DNA of 64,000 nucleotides from Ruoffia halotolerans (GCF_014049385.1 NZ_JACAOA010000005.1:47390-111389), one strand, 5' to 3'. Positions 1-9,268 are shown, counted from the first letter of the stretch. Notes: generated from the sequence alone by a model not told the origin. A program made the numbers and translations.

Positions 1-16
1 TACAATTATTAATAGA

Positions 17-664
17 TTAATTATCTGCTTTAGCAAAGCGATTCTCAAGTAAATTCATAAGCTGTGAAATTGTGAATGTCATAATGAAATACAATAAGGC
101 CGCGAATAATAACGGAGCAAAAGTTGTATAAGTTGCCCCTCTTACAGTATCCGAAGCAAACATTAAGTCTTTGATTCCTAAAACCGACACTATTGATGTT
201 TCTTTAATTAATACAGCAAACTCATTACCTATCGCGGGTAAGATGTTTTTAATCGCTTGTGGTAAAAGTACTTTTCTAAAAGCTACCCATTTTGGCAGAC
301 CAAGAGCTCTGGCTGCTTCTGTTTGACCGGTATCGATTGATTGAATACCACTACGCATGATTTCTCCAATATAAGCAGTAGAGTTAATGGTTACAGCTAA
401 TACTGCAGAAACGAAATCGTCCAAATAAATATTGAACATTGGAAGTCCGAAATAAACTAAATAAACTTGAACAAGTAACGGTGTCCCACGAATAATCTCT
501 ACATAAACACGCGCAATCATGCTAAGTATTTTGTTTGATGAAATACGCATTAATGCTAAGGCCGCTCCGAAAGGTAATGATAGAACGACTGTAACGAAAG
601 CTAATTGTATTGTGTACCATGCTCCATTTAAAAATAACGGGTAATATTCTTGAATAATATCCAT
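17..664 (-). CDS. Amino-acid ABC transporter permease (HisM/GlnP/YqiY type)
   Basis: Membrane subunit of a polar or basic amino-acid importer. The protein has about 215 residues with several hydrophobic segments. Near residues 135-160 it carries the EAA-loop signature (GQTEAARALGLP...LLPQA) that contacts the ATPase. I start it at the ATG at 664, where GAGGAGAG lies just upstream; the longer frame up to 739 would overlap the leader terminator. It is the first gene after a T-box leader with an apparent Arg (CGC) specifier, so an arginine-type substrate (like B. subtilis YqiXYZ) is inferred. The ATPase and binding protein would lie beyond the left edge. Family assignment is firm; substrate is tentative. 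Confidence 0.9.
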   Translation of the reverse strand: MDIIQEYYPLFLNGAWYTIQLAFVTVVLSLPFGAALALMRISSNKILSMIARVYVEIIRGTPLLVQVYLVYFGLPMFNIYLDDFVSAVLAVTINSTAYIGEIMRSGIQSIDTGQTEAARALGLPKWVAFRKVLLPQAIKNILPAIGNEFAVLIKETSIVSVLGIKDLMFASDTVRGATYTTFAPLLFAALLYFIMTFTISQLMNLLENRFAKADN

Positions 665-737
665 AAGTATCTCTCCTCTTAATTTTATAATAATAATCAA
701 ACTAATAATAAAACTGTCTGTTTGTATACAAATATAC

Positions 738-988
738 AAAAAAAGTCTCTATTTCTAATGCATAACATTAGAAATAGAGACGAAATATCCGTGGTACCAC
801 TCTGTTTAATTGACATGATCAATTCACTTACTTATAACGCGTATGCGATATTAGCTACTATAAGTTCACTAATATGTCTATTAAGTGCGGTTCAGTAAAG
901 TGAATCTTTGTAGCCTTTCACCGTTTGCTACATCGCTTTTAGTTCACATAAACTTACTCTCTTAAATCTTCGACGACTATTTAATTAA
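738..988 (-). promoter_or_regulatory. T-box riboswitch, probable Arg specifier
   Basis: The minus-strand leader has T-box hallmarks. The T-box sequence AGAGTGGTACCACGG lies at 789-803, and its UGGU would pair with an ACCA tRNA end. It is followed by a strong terminator hairpin (arms 745-760 and 766-781) with a T run at 738-744. Upstream, stem I shows an AGTA / GAA internal-loop pair, the distal GCGATG and GGTGAAAG motifs, and a specifier loop reading GAAC-CGC-A, with CGC at 887-889 (Arg). The T-box call is strong. The specifier frame is inferred by alignment to the usual GAAC-NNN-A layout. Uncharged tRNA would favour antitermination into the permease operon. Confidence 0.9.
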
Positions 989-993
989 GAATA

Positions 994-1022
994 ATATTAA
1001 AAGAATGAGAATTGTTTGTCAA
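994..1022 (-). promoter_or_regulatory. Promoter of the T-box/permease operon
   Basis: TTGACA at 1017-1022, 17-base spacer, TATAAT-like TAATAT at 994-999. Transcription would start near 988, just before the T-box stem I. Confidence 0.8.
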
Positions 1023-1068
1023 CTTAAATTCTAATTAATACTAAGAGTATTATTAGATTAATCCGCTT

Positions 1069-1431
1069 TTATTGGGCATGAACGAACGATGTGATTTCTT
1101 CTTCGGTCATAGAACTATCACAACGAACTTTTACATCGTTTCCATCAGAATATAAGATACCTGGAACTGTCGGTACACCGTATTTTTCACGGAAGTCTTT
1201 TAATTCATCGGTATAATCAGGATGTTCTGAATTTAAAAAGTTTACCTTAATTTTTTGCTCGGTACTTACTTTATGAAGTTTAGGAGCAAATTTGCGACAA
1301 TATGGACAGGTAGGACGTCCAATAAATACCACAGTACCTTCTTCATTAGATAGTAACTCATCTGCATCAGTCGGAGAAAGCTCCGTAAAGTCTTTTACAA
1401 TTTCTAAAAATACATTTTCTTCTGCTGTCAT
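1069..1431 (-). CDS. Thioredoxin-like protein (CPYC)
   Basis: A 120-residue protein with a thioredoxin fold: active-site CPYC at residues 42-45 (preceded by FIGRPT) and a downstream GVPTVPG segment with the expected cis-proline. It has no signal peptide, so it is probably cytoplasmic. It resembles the thioredoxin-like accessory proteins (PedC/BrcD type) found in lactic acid bacteria, but no bacteriocin gene is nearby. I start at the ATG at 1431 because AGAGAGG lies 8 bases upstream; the frame is open to 1500. It follows the LPXTG protein gene by 65 bases and may be co-transcribed. Exact redox partner is unknown. Confidence 0.8.
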   Translation of the reverse strand: MTAEENVFLEIVKDFTELSPTDADELLSNEEGTVVFIGRPTCPYCRKFAPKLHKVSTEQKIKVNFLNSEHPDYTDELKDFREKYGVPTVPGILYSDGNDVKVRCDSSMTEEEITSFVHAQ

Positions 1432-1496
1432 CTTAAAAACCTCTCTTTCATAAGTAAATATTACCTTAAATCTAGCCTTTAAACCAAGCTTATTGC

Positions 1497-3116
1497 TCAA
1501 TCTAATTCAATATTTTGAAGCGATTCCCTTTTTTTACGCTTCATACGAAGTGTAGAAAATAACAATATTAAGCCCAAAACTAGGATAATTATAGCGATAA
1601 TTGTCATCGGACTTCTCTCACCAGTCGATGGTAATTCGATATTACCTTTGTTTGTTATATTACTTGAAGAGTTTTTGTTTTTATTGTTATTCATTGAATT
1701 TGTTGTATTTGGTTTTGGAAGGTCTTTTATATTTGTATTACTACGAATGTTTGAAAGTTGATCTTTTAATGATTCTAAATGATCATTAGGAGCAGCTAAG
1801 TTATCAGGGACTTCATCTAACGTTTCATCTAAAGTAATATCATCGATACTTTGAGTTTCTGATTCTGAATTCGACTCATCACTTAAGGTTTCTTCTATCG
1901 TTTGTGGTGAAATTTCTTTTTGAACATATTCATCATAATAGCCAGACGAACTCATCGAATTTATAACCCATTGTTGCGAACTATCATCAAAAAATACTAA
2001 TTTCACTTGATATCTTTGGTGAATACTGCGAACTAAATCAATGGCTTCTTCATTTGTATGCATATTTGAGTTTAAATAATTAACGAGTTCGCTCTTTATG
2101 AGCTCGAAAGCCTCAGTATTAATACTGTTAATATAATTCCATTGATTCTCTTTTAAGTTGATTACTTTTTGATAGCTCTGTATAAATTCATCTTTGTTAT
2201 TATTTTTTATATAAGCTCTTTGAGCATATTGGGCCAAGGTTTCTATATCAATTAGATTTAACTCTTTTGCGTAACTATATGTTTCATAGGCTAGATTATC
2301 TAAAACGATATTTGGTTTATCAGATAGAGCATTTTCCAAAGCTTGTTGATCTAACTGTCTACTATATAATCGATAGATGTCTTCGAAAGCAACTTTCCGA
2401 TAAGCTTTAGCAATTATCTTTTCTAAATACGAATCAATTTGAACGAGATAATCGTTTAATGAAGTTTGGCTGTTCAGTAATATCTGATCAATAGATAAAT
2501 ATTCAGACGAATATGGATATAACTGACATTCATTGTAAGCGGCTTTAGATTGACTTGTGTTTTCTTTATTAGCCTGTAATTCATTTAGTGTAAAATTTAA
2601 ATTGGAATAGTTCTGTTCTACGACATTACGATCGGCAATTAATTGATTTAATGCGACTTGAATTTCTTGGATATAAGCTTGCCATTCCAACACTGATTCG
2701 TGATTTGCTACAAGTTTTAATTGTTCTTCTTCACTTAAATACATAAACTCAGGGTCCAATTCAGCTTGAAGTGCATATACCTCTTCGATAACGATGAGTA
2801 GTTGTGAATTTGCCCAGTCAAGAGAGTCCACCTCCCCGCTTTCTAACAAAGCAATATGATTATTAATTTCATTATACTGTTCTTGAACTGACTGTAATTC
2901 CGCTTCAACCTCTTCAATTGTTTTATTGATTGATTCGGATTCAAGAGTTTCATCTGTTGGGTTTTGTAATATGTTTAAACAATCTTCAAGTGAGATCGAT
3001 TCATAATTGATGTCTTGAGTAATAATGTAAGGGGCTGGTGCTTCCTGCGCGAATACTGAACCAAAAGAATTAAGTAATAAGTTTAATAACGTCATTGATA
3101 TGATAATTTTTTTCAT
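1497..3116 (-). CDS. LPXTG cell-wall-anchored coiled-coil protein
   Basis: A 539-residue surface protein. Residues 1-24 form a signal peptide ending near VFAQ. A long glutamine- and glutamate-rich region with heptad-like spacing, probably coiled coil, spans roughly residues 40-200. A Ser/Glu/Asp-rich stretch near 400-440 and an Asn/Ser/Lys linker near 470-490 precede the sorting signal. LPSTGE starts at about residue 495, followed by a hydrophobic span and a KRKKR tail, so a sortase should anchor it to peptidoglycan. The start at 3116 has GGAGGTG just upstream. I recognise no ligand-binding domain in the middle; function is unknown. Confidence 0.85.
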   Translation of the reverse strand: MKKIIISMTLLNLLLNSFGSVFAQEAPAPYIITQDINYESISLEDCLNILQNPTDETLESESINKTIEEVEAELQSVQEQYNEINNHIALLESGEVDSLDWANSQLLIVIEEVYALQAELDPEFMYLSEEEQLKLVANHESVLEWQAYIQEIQVALNQLIADRNVVEQNYSNLNFTLNELQANKENTSQSKAAYNECQLYPYSSEYLSIDQILLNSQTSLNDYLVQIDSYLEKIIAKAYRKVAFEDIYRLYSRQLDQQALENALSDKPNIVLDNLAYETYSYAKELNLIDIETLAQYAQRAYIKNNNKDEFIQSYQKVINLKENQWNYINSINTEAFELIKSELVNYLNSNMHTNEEAIDLVRSIHQRYQVKLVFFDDSSQQWVINSMSSSGYYDEYVQKEISPQTIEETLSDESNSESETQSIDDITLDETLDEVPDNLAAPNDHLESLKDQLSNIRSNTNIKDLPKPNTTNSMNNNKNKNSSSNITNKGNIELPSTGERSPMTIIAIIILVLGLILLFSTLRMKRKKRESLQNIELD

Positions 3117-3211
3117 AAATAACACCTCCATATATAAATACGTAAAAAAGTGTCATTTCCATTATTTTATTTATTGACTTAATTAATATTTTTTCGAATT
3201 ATTAATTAAGA

Positions 3212-3257
3212 CAACAAAAAACAGTTAGTGAAACAGATTTACTTTCACTAACTGTTT
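3212..3257 (-). terminator. Terminator after capA-like gene
   Basis: Perfect stem AACAGTTAGTGAAA / TTTCACTAACTGTT with a T-rich tail on the minus strand, directly after the CapA-family gene stop. Confidence 0.85.
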
Positions 3258-3269
3258 AAATTATCTCTA

Positions 3270-4448
3270 TTAGTCTAAATATTCAACCACTTCTACTTTA
3301 TTAGTATAATATCGCATTCTTTGTTCTAATTCCGCATACAACTCACTTGCTTGAGCTAAGCCGTATTCATCAGCATCAGCTAAAGGAACTACAGAGTATA
3401 CCGGAGTTTCTGGCATACCGAAATTAAAGGTCGGCATGAATCGCATCGAATCTAAGACAACTTCACCATTACCAAGTTTATTAAATGTATATTCGGTAAT
3501 ACCACCTACTTTTGTATCAATTTCATATTGACCTGTTAAAAAGTTCCCATGCGAGAACATACCTGCTTGGCTCTCATTATAATTAATAAATGGTTGTAAG
3601 ACATGCGGGTGTCCGCCTAGGATAAAGTTTGCTCCAGCATCACGCGCTGTTTGCATAACTTCTAATTGCCATGTATTAGGTAAGTAATCATACTCGTTCC
3701 CCACATGGAACATGATAACTGATACATCTACTACCGTGTTCAATTGCTCAACTTCTAGTGGGATTAAATCCAAATCAATGAGTGATAATAAGTATTCTTG
3801 ATCTTCTGGTAAGTAGTTTCCATTCGCATCATTCGCATACGACAGAAAACCAACTGACATATTTCCTACGTCGATGATTCGAGATGTATTATAATCGTCC
3901 CATGACTCATAACTGCCAACATACATCATATCACGCTCTTGTAAAGCATTAATTGAAGCATATGCTCCGTCTGAACCTAAATCAAGAGAATGGTTCGTTG
4001 CATTATTAACAATATCAACACCTGCGTTTTGAAGGGCATCAACAATCTCTTCTGGTGAATTAAAAGTTGGATATGTTGAAGGTCCAAATACACTCCCTGC
4101 TGTAATCATCTCTAGATTCGCTGTAGTAATATCCGCATTCTCTAAATACGGTCTAACCCCATCAAACATATGATCAAAACTATAACCATCCCCAGTATCC
4201 GCATCATAATAAACCGTATCATGAACTAAAACATCCCCAATTGAGCGTATAGTTACAGAATCAACGACTTCATAATCACTACCCGAATCATTCTCATTGG
4301 AAGTGTCAATTACTTCCTCACTGCTCACTTCCTCGGATTCAGCCACCGATTCCCCCTCTTGGCTAGCCAATTGGCAGCCTAAAAGGAGAAGCATTATACC
4401 GAGAAATAAACTTATTAATTTTATATTATTTAATCTCTTTTTCAACAT
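3270..4448 (-). CDS. CapA-family lipoprotein (poly-gamma-glutamate-type metallophosphatase fold)
   Basis: A 392-residue lipoprotein: the signal sequence ends in LLLLGC with the lipid-bearing Cys at residue 25, followed by a Ser/Glu-rich spacer. The body matches the CapA family, which is related to calcineurin-like metallophosphatases: GDVLVHD, NLEM, NNATNHSLDLG, FHVGNEYD and GGHPHVLQP supply the conserved metal-ligand Asp, Asn and His residues. In Bacillus CapA takes part in poly-gamma-glutamate export or anchoring, but no capBC homologues lie here, so the substrate is unknown. It starts 10 bases after pyruvate carboxylase (AAGGATG site) and is probably its operon partner, ending at a strong terminator. 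Confidence 0.85.
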   Translation of the reverse strand: MLKKRLNNIKLISLFLGIMLLLLGCQLASQEGESVAESEEVSSEEVIDTSNENDSGSDYEVVDSVTIRSIGDVLVHDTVYYDADTGDGYSFDHMFDGVRPYLENADITTANLEMITAGSVFGPSTYPTFNSPEEIVDALQNAGVDIVNNATNHSLDLGSDGAYASINALQERDMMYVGSYESWDDYNTSRIIDVGNMSVGFLSYANDANGNYLPEDQEYLLSLIDLDLIPLEVEQLNTVVDVSVIMFHVGNEYDYLPNTWQLEVMQTARDAGANFILGGHPHVLQPFINYNESQAGMFSHGNFLTGQYEIDTKVGGITEYTFNKLGNGEVVLDSMRFMPTFNFGMPETPVYSVVPLADADEYGLAQASELYAELEQRMRYYTNKVEVVEYLD

Positions 4449-4458
4449 TCACGCATCC

Positions 4459-7400
4459 TTATTCGAATTCTATCAGTAAGTCTCCTGCTGTAATTTGATC
4501 CTGTTCTTTCACATAGATCCTTTTAATTACTCCAGCTTTAGGTGCTTGAATCGCATTTTCCATTTTCATTGCTTCAGTAATAATTAATACATCATTTTGT
4601 CTCACATGATCACCTTCTTTAACATTTACCTTAAATACCGAACCAGGCATTTGCGCTCCGACATGATTCAGATTTGAACGATCTGCCTTTGGACGAGCTA
4701 CTGAAGATAAATCAACATTATTATCAATAATCTCTACTTGTTCAGGCATGCCATTTAGATTGAAGTAAACAATGCGTGTACCATTTTCTTTAAGTGGTCC
4801 AATACTTGTTAGTTCTACTAAGAGGGTTTTACCCGGTTCAATATCAACGACGATACGTTCATTTAACTTCATACCGTAAAAGAAGGTTGGTGTATCAATT
4901 ATATCAACTTGACCAAAATCTTCAATAAAGTTTAAATATTCTCTAAATACTTTAGGATACATTCCCAGACTCAACATTGAGTTCATATCCACATCTTTAT
5001 ATAGCTTTTCATTCAATTCCTCTTCCGCTTCTTTGAAGTCAAAAGGTGCTAAGTGATTTCCTGGTCGGTCTGAAATCGCTAAGTCATTTTTTAGAACTAC
5101 TTTTTGTAATTCTTTATTCATCCCCCCCGCAGGTTGACCTATCTCTCCTTTAAAGAAAGAAATAACAGATTGTGGGAAGTCTAACGTCTCTCCTTGAGCA
5201 ATAACAGAGGTTTCGTCTAAATCGTTTTGAACCATGAATAAAGCCATGTCTCCGACAACTTTTGAAGATGGTGTCACTTTTACAAGATCACCAAATAAGA
5301 AGTTTACTCGGTGATACATGTCTAAAACTGCATCATAACGATCACCTAACCCTAAGGATTGTGCTTGCATACGTAAGTTACTATATTGACCCCCTGGCAT
5401 TTCATAATCATAGACTTTTGTCCAAGCAGTTGTTAAGTCACTTTCAAAAGGCGTGTAATACTTACGTGTTTCTTTCCAATAATTTTGCATGATATCGTTC
5501 GCTTCAATGTCCACATTAATATTACGGTCAAGCCCTAGACGAGTATAATACAAGGCATTCGCATCTGGCTGTGAATTTTGACCTGATAGAGCTGCATTAG
5601 CGGTATCTACAATATCCACTCCAGCATCAATCGCTCTTGAGTAAATAGCCACTCCAGTACTTGTTGTATCATGTGTATGTAAATGAATTGGCAACGACAC
5701 TTCTTGTTTCAATGCTGAGATAAGTTGATAGGCTGCCTCAGGTTTTAAGACACCTGACATATCTTTAATCGCAATCGTATGGACACCAAGTGCTTCCAAT
5801 TCTTTCGCCATATTTACGTAGTAATCTAATGTGTACAAACTTGAACGTTGTGGATTTAGGATATCGCCTGTATAACAGATTGTTCCTTCAACGATTTTTC
5901 CAGTCTCTAACGCTGTTTCAATTGGGAATTTTAACGCTTCTAACCAGTTAAGTGAATCAAAAATTCTAAAGACATCGATGCCCTCTTGAGCACTCGTTTT
6001 AATAAACTGTTTTACTAAATTATCTGGATAGTTCTTATAACCTACCGCATTTGAAGCACGTAATAACATTTGGAATGGAATATCTGGTATTAATTGACGT
6101 AAGTCACGTAATCTTTGCCATGGACTTTCTTTCAAGAAGTTATAAGCAACATCAAACGTTGCTCCTCCCCACATCTCTAATGAGAAGTAATCACGCATCG
6201 TTTCATTCATAAATGGCGCAATTTCACGCATATCTGTTGTTCTTAAGCGAGTAGTTAAAACAGATTGATGTGCATCACGAAGTGTTGTATCTGTGAGCAA
6301 TGTGTTTTTCGTATCTAGTATTGCTTTAGAGACAGCTTCGGGTCCTTGTTGATCTAATATCTGTTTAAATGATAAAGTCTTCTCATCGTGCGGTTTTGTC
6401 CAAATTTCTCCTGGTGTACTGAACGATTCACGGTGAATATTTGTACGGTGACCTTTGATTTTAGGCACTTGTCTCAATTCAAAGTGAGGTTTTTCAGTTT
6501 TTTCAATTCCTGGAAAGCCATTGACAGTAACATTCGCAATATACTTCAATAGTTTATTCCCACGGTTTCTTGGAGGGACAAAATCGAATAATTCCTTGTG
6601 CGTATCAATAAACGATACATCATATTCACCAGAGATAAATTGTGGGTGCTTAATAATGTTTTCAATGAAACGAATGTTTGTTTTTAGACCCACGACACTC
6701 ATCTCTTCTAAAGATCGTCTTAAGTTAGCAATCGCACCATCTTTGTGAATTGAATACGTTGAAATTTTAACAAGTAATGAATCATAGTAAGGGGTGATAT
6801 TCGCCCCACTATAAGCATCACCAGCATCTAAGCGAACACCAATCCCACCTGGAGAACGGTAACCGATAATCTTACCAGAATCAGGTGCAAAATTATTTAA
6901 AGGATCTTCTGTCGTGACTCGTGCTTGAATAGCGTAACCATTTAAACGAATGTCTTCTTGGCTAGGGAAACCAATCGCTTGATCAAATAATGATTCACCA
7001 TCCGCAATTAAAATTTGTGTCCGAACAATATCTAAACCAGTCACCAATTCTGTAATTGTGTGCTCAACTTGAACACGTGGATTTACTTCGATGAAATAAA
7101 ATTCATTTCCTGAAACTAAAAATTCTACAGTACCGGCATTAAGATATTCGATATGATTCATTAATTGTAGTGAAGCATCTGTTAATTTTTCACGCATTTC
7201 AGGACTTAAATTAAAAGAAGGTGCCACTTCAACAACTTTTTGATGACGACGTTGAATCGAGCAATCTCTTTCATATAAATGTACGACGTTGCCATGTGTA
7301 TCTCCTAAAATCTGTACTTCAATATGTTTTGGTTCATTAATGTATCTTTCAGCATACATGCGGTCATCACCAAAAGAGTTTTTTGCTTCGGATTTTGCAC

Positions 7401-7956
7401 GGTCATACGCACTCTCAATCTCATCTTCAGACGAAACAATACGCATTCCTTTACCCCCACCACCGCTAACAGCTTTTAACATAATCGGGTAACCATGTGC
7501 ATTGGCAAAAGCTTTCACGTCTTCTAATGAATTGTCATCTGTCACTGTGCCTGGAATGATTGGCAATCCTGCATCGATGGCTGTTTCACGCGCACGCGTT
7601 TTATTACCAAACATTTCTAAATGACGCAGTTCTGGACCAATAAAGATAATACCTTCTTCCTGACAACGTTTCGCAAACTCATAGTTCTCGCTTAAGAAAC
7701 CATAACCTGGATGAATGGCATCAATGTTTTTCTCTTTAGCTAAAGCAATAATACCTTCAATATCTAAATAAGCCCCCGTCGGACTTAATGTTTCGCCTAC
7801 CAAATATGATTGGTCGGCTTTTTGTCTGTGGAGCGATCCGATATCTTCTTTAGAATAAATCGCTACTGTTTCAATGCCTAATTCCTTACACGCACGGATA
7901 ATTCGAATGGCGATTTCACCGCGGTTGGCTATTAATATCTTGTTAATTTTATTCAT
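4459..7956 (-). CDS. pyc: Pyruvate carboxylase
   Basis: A full-length single-chain biotin enzyme (1165 residues) that makes oxaloacetate from pyruvate, bicarbonate and ATP. Domains in order: biotin carboxylase (about 1-455, with IANRGEIAIRI and the ATP-grasp loop GGGGKGM), carboxyltransferase (about 530-830, with LTDTTLRDAHQS and the metal site HLHTHDT), PC tetramerisation/allosteric region, and a C-terminal biotinyl domain with EAMKM (modified Lys near 1131). The ATG at 7956 has GGAG 8 bases upstream. It supplies oxaloacetate for aspartate synthesis in bacteria with an incomplete TCA cycle. It lies 26 bases after the nuclease gene and 10 bases before the CapA gene. Confidence 0.98.
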   Translation of the reverse strand: MNKINKILIANRGEIAIRIIRACKELGIETVAIYSKEDIGSLHRQKADQSYLVGETLSPTGAYLDIEGIIALAKEKNIDAIHPGYGFLSENYEFAKRCQEEGIIFIGPELRHLEMFGNKTRARETAIDAGLPIIPGTVTDDNSLEDVKAFANAHGYPIMLKAVSGGGGKGMRIVSSEDEIESAYDRAKSEAKNSFGDDRMYAERYINEPKHIEVQILGDTHGNVVHLYERDCSIQRRHQKVVEVAPSFNLSPEMREKLTDASLQLMNHIEYLNAGTVEFLVSGNEFYFIEVNPRVQVEHTITELVTGLDIVRTQILIADGESLFDQAIGFPSQEDIRLNGYAIQARVTTEDPLNNFAPDSGKIIGYRSPGGIGVRLDAGDAYSGANITPYYDSLLVKISTYSIHKDGAIANLRRSLEEMSVVGLKTNIRFIENIIKHPQFISGEYDVSFIDTHKELFDFVPPRNRGNKLLKYIANVTVNGFPGIEKTEKPHFELRQVPKIKGHRTNIHRESFSTPGEIWTKPHDEKTLSFKQILDQQGPEAVSKAILDTKNTLLTDTTLRDAHQSVLTTRLRTTDMREIAPFMNETMRDYFSLEMWGGATFDVAYNFLKESPWQRLRDLRQLIPDIPFQMLLRASNAVGYKNYPDNLVKQFIKTSAQEGIDVFRIFDSLNWLEALKFPIETALETGKIVEGTICYTGDILNPQRSSLYTLDYYVNMAKELEALGVHTIAIKDMSGVLKPEAAYQLISALKQEVSLPIHLHTHDTTSTGVAIYSRAIDAGVDIVDTANAALSGQNSQPDANALYYTRLGLDRNINVDIEANDIMQNYWKETRKYYTPFESDLTTAWTKVYDYEMPGGQYSNLRMQAQSLGLGDRYDAVLDMYHRVNFLFGDLVKVTPSSKVVGDMALFMVQNDLDETSVIAQGETLDFPQSVISFFKGEIGQPAGGMNKELQKVVLKNDLAISDRPGNHLAPFDFKEAEEELNEKLYKDVDMNSMLSLGMYPKVFREYLNFIEDFGQVDIIDTPTFFYGMKLNERIVVDIEPGKTLLVELTSIGPLKENGTRIVYFNLNGMPEQVEIIDNNVDLSSVARPKADRSNLNHVGAQMPGSVFKVNVKEGDHVRQNDVLIITEAMKMENAIQAPKAGVIKRIYVKEQDQITAGDLLIEFE

Positions 7957-7982
7957 TTACTCAACTCCAATTTATTTACTAT

Positions 7983-8606
7983 TTAATTCCAAATATTTAA
8001 TGATTCATTTTGAGCATGATGCTCAGCTTCTCTTAAAAGCTTCTCATATGAATTATTAGGCGGATTAACATATCTCACTCGAGCTAATCCTTCTTCTAAT
8101 AATACTTCATTCACTAATACATCATCACTATACACATAGGCTAATATACGATTGTAATTATCTGTAGGTGGACCAACATCTAGTTCGATATATACTTGAT
8201 CCGCTTCCTCCAGTAAAGTTTCATTCATTTCTTTAGCTTCCAGAGCAAATGGTGCGGGAACGCCACTGTCATAATTCATTTCTGGTGTATCGATGATTAA
8301 GTATCTAACGGGAATTTCATATCCATTCAAAGCAATTCGCATGGTATCTCCGTCATTTACAGAAACAAGTTCAACTGGAATCTTTTTCAATGTCGGTAAC
8401 ACTTCAAAATTATCTCCATTAAATTCACTTGAAATTACTTCGGCGTCTTGATTATCAATGACTGTATTGGATGAATCAAAATTTAGTAAATCAGGTGCAA
8501 AGAATATAACCAAAATAATAATAATGGTTGATAAGCCAATGCCCATTTTATTATTTCGATTCCCTAACTGTCTTAATAATCGACGTAAGAGTGTTTTATT
8601 ATTCAA
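7983..8606 (-). CDS. Membrane-anchored thermonuclease-family protein (SNase)
   Basis: About 207 residues. A basic N-terminus and one hydrophobic segment (about residues 22-40) would anchor it or act as a signal. The rest is a staphylococcal-nuclease domain with the catalytic pattern VRYLIIDTPE (Arg, Asp, Glu) and the second Arg in YNRILAYVY. I choose the TTG start at 8606: it has CGGAGGG six bases upstream, and an extended -10 at 8646-8651 places the RNA start near 8639, so the ATG at 8642 could not be used. Role is probably extracellular nucleic-acid degradation. It appears to head the operon with pyc and the CapA gene. Confidence 0.85.
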   Translation of the reverse strand: MNNKTLLRRLLRQLGNRNNKMGIGLSTIIIILVIFFAPDLLNFDSSNTVIDNQDAEVISSEFNGDNFEVLPTLKKIPVELVSVNDGDTMRIALNGYEIPVRYLIIDTPEMNYDSGVPAPFALEAKEMNETLLEEADQVYIELDVGPPTDNYNRILAYVYSDDVLVNEVLLEEGLARVRYVNPPNNSYEKLLREAEHHAQNESLNIWN

Positions 8607-8645
8607 GCAAGCCCTCCGTTCTATTAAGTTAAATATACACAAGCA

Positions 8646-8654
8646 ATTATATCA
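8646..8654 (-). promoter_or_regulatory. Extended -10 promoter before the nuclease gene
   Basis: TGATATAAT on the minus strand (TATAAT 8646-8651). The -35 is weak. The implied start near 8639 supports the TTG start codon at 8606. Confidence 0.6.
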
Positions 8655-8724
8655 TAATTATTAGACTGATTTACGCTTTTATTAGTAAATTTTAATTTTA
8701 AAGTGTTTAAAGTTTGATATAGCC

Positions 8725-8754
8725 AAAAAACCCCCAACAAAAGATTGTTGAGGG
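8725..8754 (-). terminator. Terminator after the EIIB gene
   Basis: Stem CCCTCAACA / TGTTGGGGG with a run of six T on the minus strand, 15 bases after the EIIB stop codon. Confidence 0.85.
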
Positions 8755-8769
8755 TGTATAAAAAATGAA

Positions 8770-9231
8770 TTATAACTGAACGCTTTCTTCATCTGGCGTT
8801 TGGCGCACCTCTACCTTTGTCCCTTGTTCTGAAATTGATGACAACCAATTAATTTGTTGACTATTCAATGAGACTCCAGGTGCAATAGTTTTTCCTCCAC
8901 CTGAAGGAGGTACACTCGCCAATGTGACTAATGGGATAGAAAAGCCAAGATTCATAATAATTTTCAAATCTGCAATTGTTTCAAAGATTAATAATGGATT
9001 TTTTTCTGGATTCAATTTGTTTAACATATTTATAGCTTTACTCATACTATAATAACGACAAGTAATCCCATCCGGTACTGCCATATCTAAAAGACCTTGT
9101 TGCATTTTATTTTCTGAAAGTTTGTCATTTACGACAATAATAAGATTACTCTCGACTTCACTACACCAAAGTTCGGCTACTTGCCCATGGAGAAAATGAT
9201 CGTCAATTAGAGCCATTCTTACACTAGACAT
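8770..9231 (-). CDS. Orphan PTS EIIB protein, mannose/fructose/sorbose family
   Basis: A 153-residue cytoplasmic EIIB. The N-terminus reads ALIDDHFLHGQVAELW, matching the family's RIDDRLIHGQV motif, and the phospho-acceptor His falls at residue 15, the expected place. The Arg of DDR is His here. EIIB passes phosphate from EIIA to sugar during uptake, but no EIIA, EIIC or EIID gene is nearby and a terminator follows at once. The start at 9231 is set by AAGGAAAG upstream and by a promoter at 9269-9297 that excludes the frame's start at 9300. It is divergent from an AraC-type regulator. It either serves a permease encoded elsewhere or has a regulatory role. Confidence 0.85.
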   Translation of the reverse strand: MSSVRMALIDDHFLHGQVAELWCSEVESNLIIVVNDKLSENKMQQGLLDMAVPDGITCRYYSMSKAINMLNKLNPEKNPLLIFETIADLKIIMNLGFSIPLVTLASVPPSGGGKTIAPGVSLNSQQINWLSSISEQGTKVEVRQTPDEESVQL

Positions 9232-9268
9232 CGCATCTCTTTCCTTTCTAAATTTACATTCAGCGGAT

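Noticed and set aside
1031..1056. Imperfect inverted repeat (CTAAT.AATACT / AGTATT.ATTAG) after the thioredoxin-like gene
   Set aside because: AT-only stem without a T run on the minus strand; too weak to call a terminator.
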